51,553 nt of DNA, taken from contig NZ_LUAW01000071.1 in assembly GCF_001605895.1 (NCBI RefSeq), forward strand, positions 33,124 to 84,676, given 5' to 3'. A program made the position numbers and the translations under genes. This document shows positions 51,379 through 51,553 of the stretch, piece after piece; within the stretch, counting starts at the first letter, position 1, and each line of letters starts with the position of its first letter. The notes under the pieces were generated by a model. The model was not told the origin of the DNA, did no database searches, and was given only the letters and a program-made list of their open reading frames with translations. The DNA is from Acinetobacter pragensis (lineage in GTDB: Bacteria > Pseudomonadota > Gammaproteobacteria > Pseudomonadales > Moraxellaceae).

Positions 51379-51553
51379 ATGAAGGCTCTTGTTGCTGTAA
51401 AACGTGTGGTTGATGCCAACGTTAAAGTCCGTGTTAAACCGGACAACAGTGGTGTTGACTTAACGAACGTTAAAATGTCAATCAACCCATTCTGTGAAAT
51501 CGCAGTGGAAGAAGCGGTTCGCTTAAAAGAAAAAGGAACTGTTTCAGAAATCA
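51379..51553 (+). CDS. etfB: Electron transfer flavoprotein beta subunit (partial, cut by window end)
   Basis: The first 58 codons are present, and the window edge truncates the gene. The translation begins [19 protein letters not shown] and continues to [20 protein letters not shown], the typical start of the ETF beta subunit, which binds AMP and joins the alpha subunit. ETF carries electrons from acyl-CoA and related dehydrogenases to ETF-ubiquinone oxidoreductase. The RBS AGGA lies just before the ATG. etfA is expected next but is outside the window. Confidence 0.93.
   Translation, partial: MKALVAVKRVVDANVKVRVKPDNSGVDLTNVKMSINPFCEIAVEEAVRLKEKGTVSEI

Noticed and set aside
1..51553. CRISPR arrays, prophage, defence islands, toxin-antitoxin pairs or a new multi-gene system
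   Set aside because: No repeat-spacer pattern, phage, integrase (other than XerC), transposase or defence-type genes were seen. The window reads as normal chromosome.

Overview
The gene content, codon style and neighbourhoods point to a gammaproteobacterial chromosome of the genus Acinetobacter. Pointers are a ~530-residue isocitrate lyase, AhcY-MetF under an SAH riboswitch, the LptM-LysA-DapF-hydrolase-XerC string, a MaeB with a phosphotransacetylase tail, and a DUF3649-PepSY-DUF3325 iron cluster. The genus is inferred from protein character, not from a database search. The window looks like ordinary core and lightly accessory chromosome. I see no prophage, transposase, integron, CRISPR array or defence island, and no clear pseudogene.

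Region by region. 1-8.6 kb: glyoxylate shunt gene aceA, dgkA, an RND pump gene without partner genes, mgtE behind a long leader with several hairpins, a DUF4112 membrane protein and a small VOC protein. 8.6-15.3 kb: protease htpX, two lytic transglycosylases, ttcA, an SCP2-domain protein, greB and two identical tRNA-Ser(UGA) genes, each with its own promoter and terminator. The gap upstream of ttcA holds a cluster of four DnaA-box-like sites and a perfect 14-bp inverted repeat. 15.3-19.4 kb: a catabolic-looking module made of a permease, a divergent LysR regulator, a DadA-type D-amino-acid dehydrogenase and a RidA-type imine deaminase. 19.5-25.3 kb: pdxB-epmA, cca and maeB.

25.4-33.4 kb: a membrane PAS-GGDEF-EAL protein with a degenerate GGDEF site, rsmE, metF and ahcY. 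An SAH riboswitch with a good promoter sits upstream of ahcY, and a cruciform-type repeat lies between ahcY and metF. These are followed by a DUF4424 secreted protein and a C39-like fold that lacks the catalytic cysteine. 33.4-38.4 kb: a Sel1-repeat protein, a Fur-box-headed DUF3649-PepSY-DUF3325 operon probably acting in siderophore-iron handling, and a LuxR-type regulator. 38.4-44.2 kb: a Tim44-domain protein, radA, an AGCS alanine/glycine symporter with a possible attenuator, and the divergent permease gene cycA. 44.2-48.3 kb: lptM, lysA, dapF, a small alpha/beta hydrolase and xerC. 48.3-51.5 kb: a small unknown protein, a GNAT acetyltransferase, an Lrp-type regulator with an operator-like palindrome next to its start, a divergent LysE exporter, and the first 58 codons of etfB, cut by the window edge.

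How the genes work together. AhcY and MetF regenerate homocysteine and methyl-folate for the methyl cycle, and RsmE is one consumer of SAM. DadA would make an imino acid that RidA hydrolyses. LysA and DapF both act on the diaminopimelate branch. The PepSY cluster probably reduces or unloads ferric siderophores under Fur. I did not find a convincing new multi-gene system. The best leads are regulatory DNA or RNA: the mgtE leader, the DnaA-box cluster, the cca RBS hairpin, the AGCS leader and the Lrp operator.
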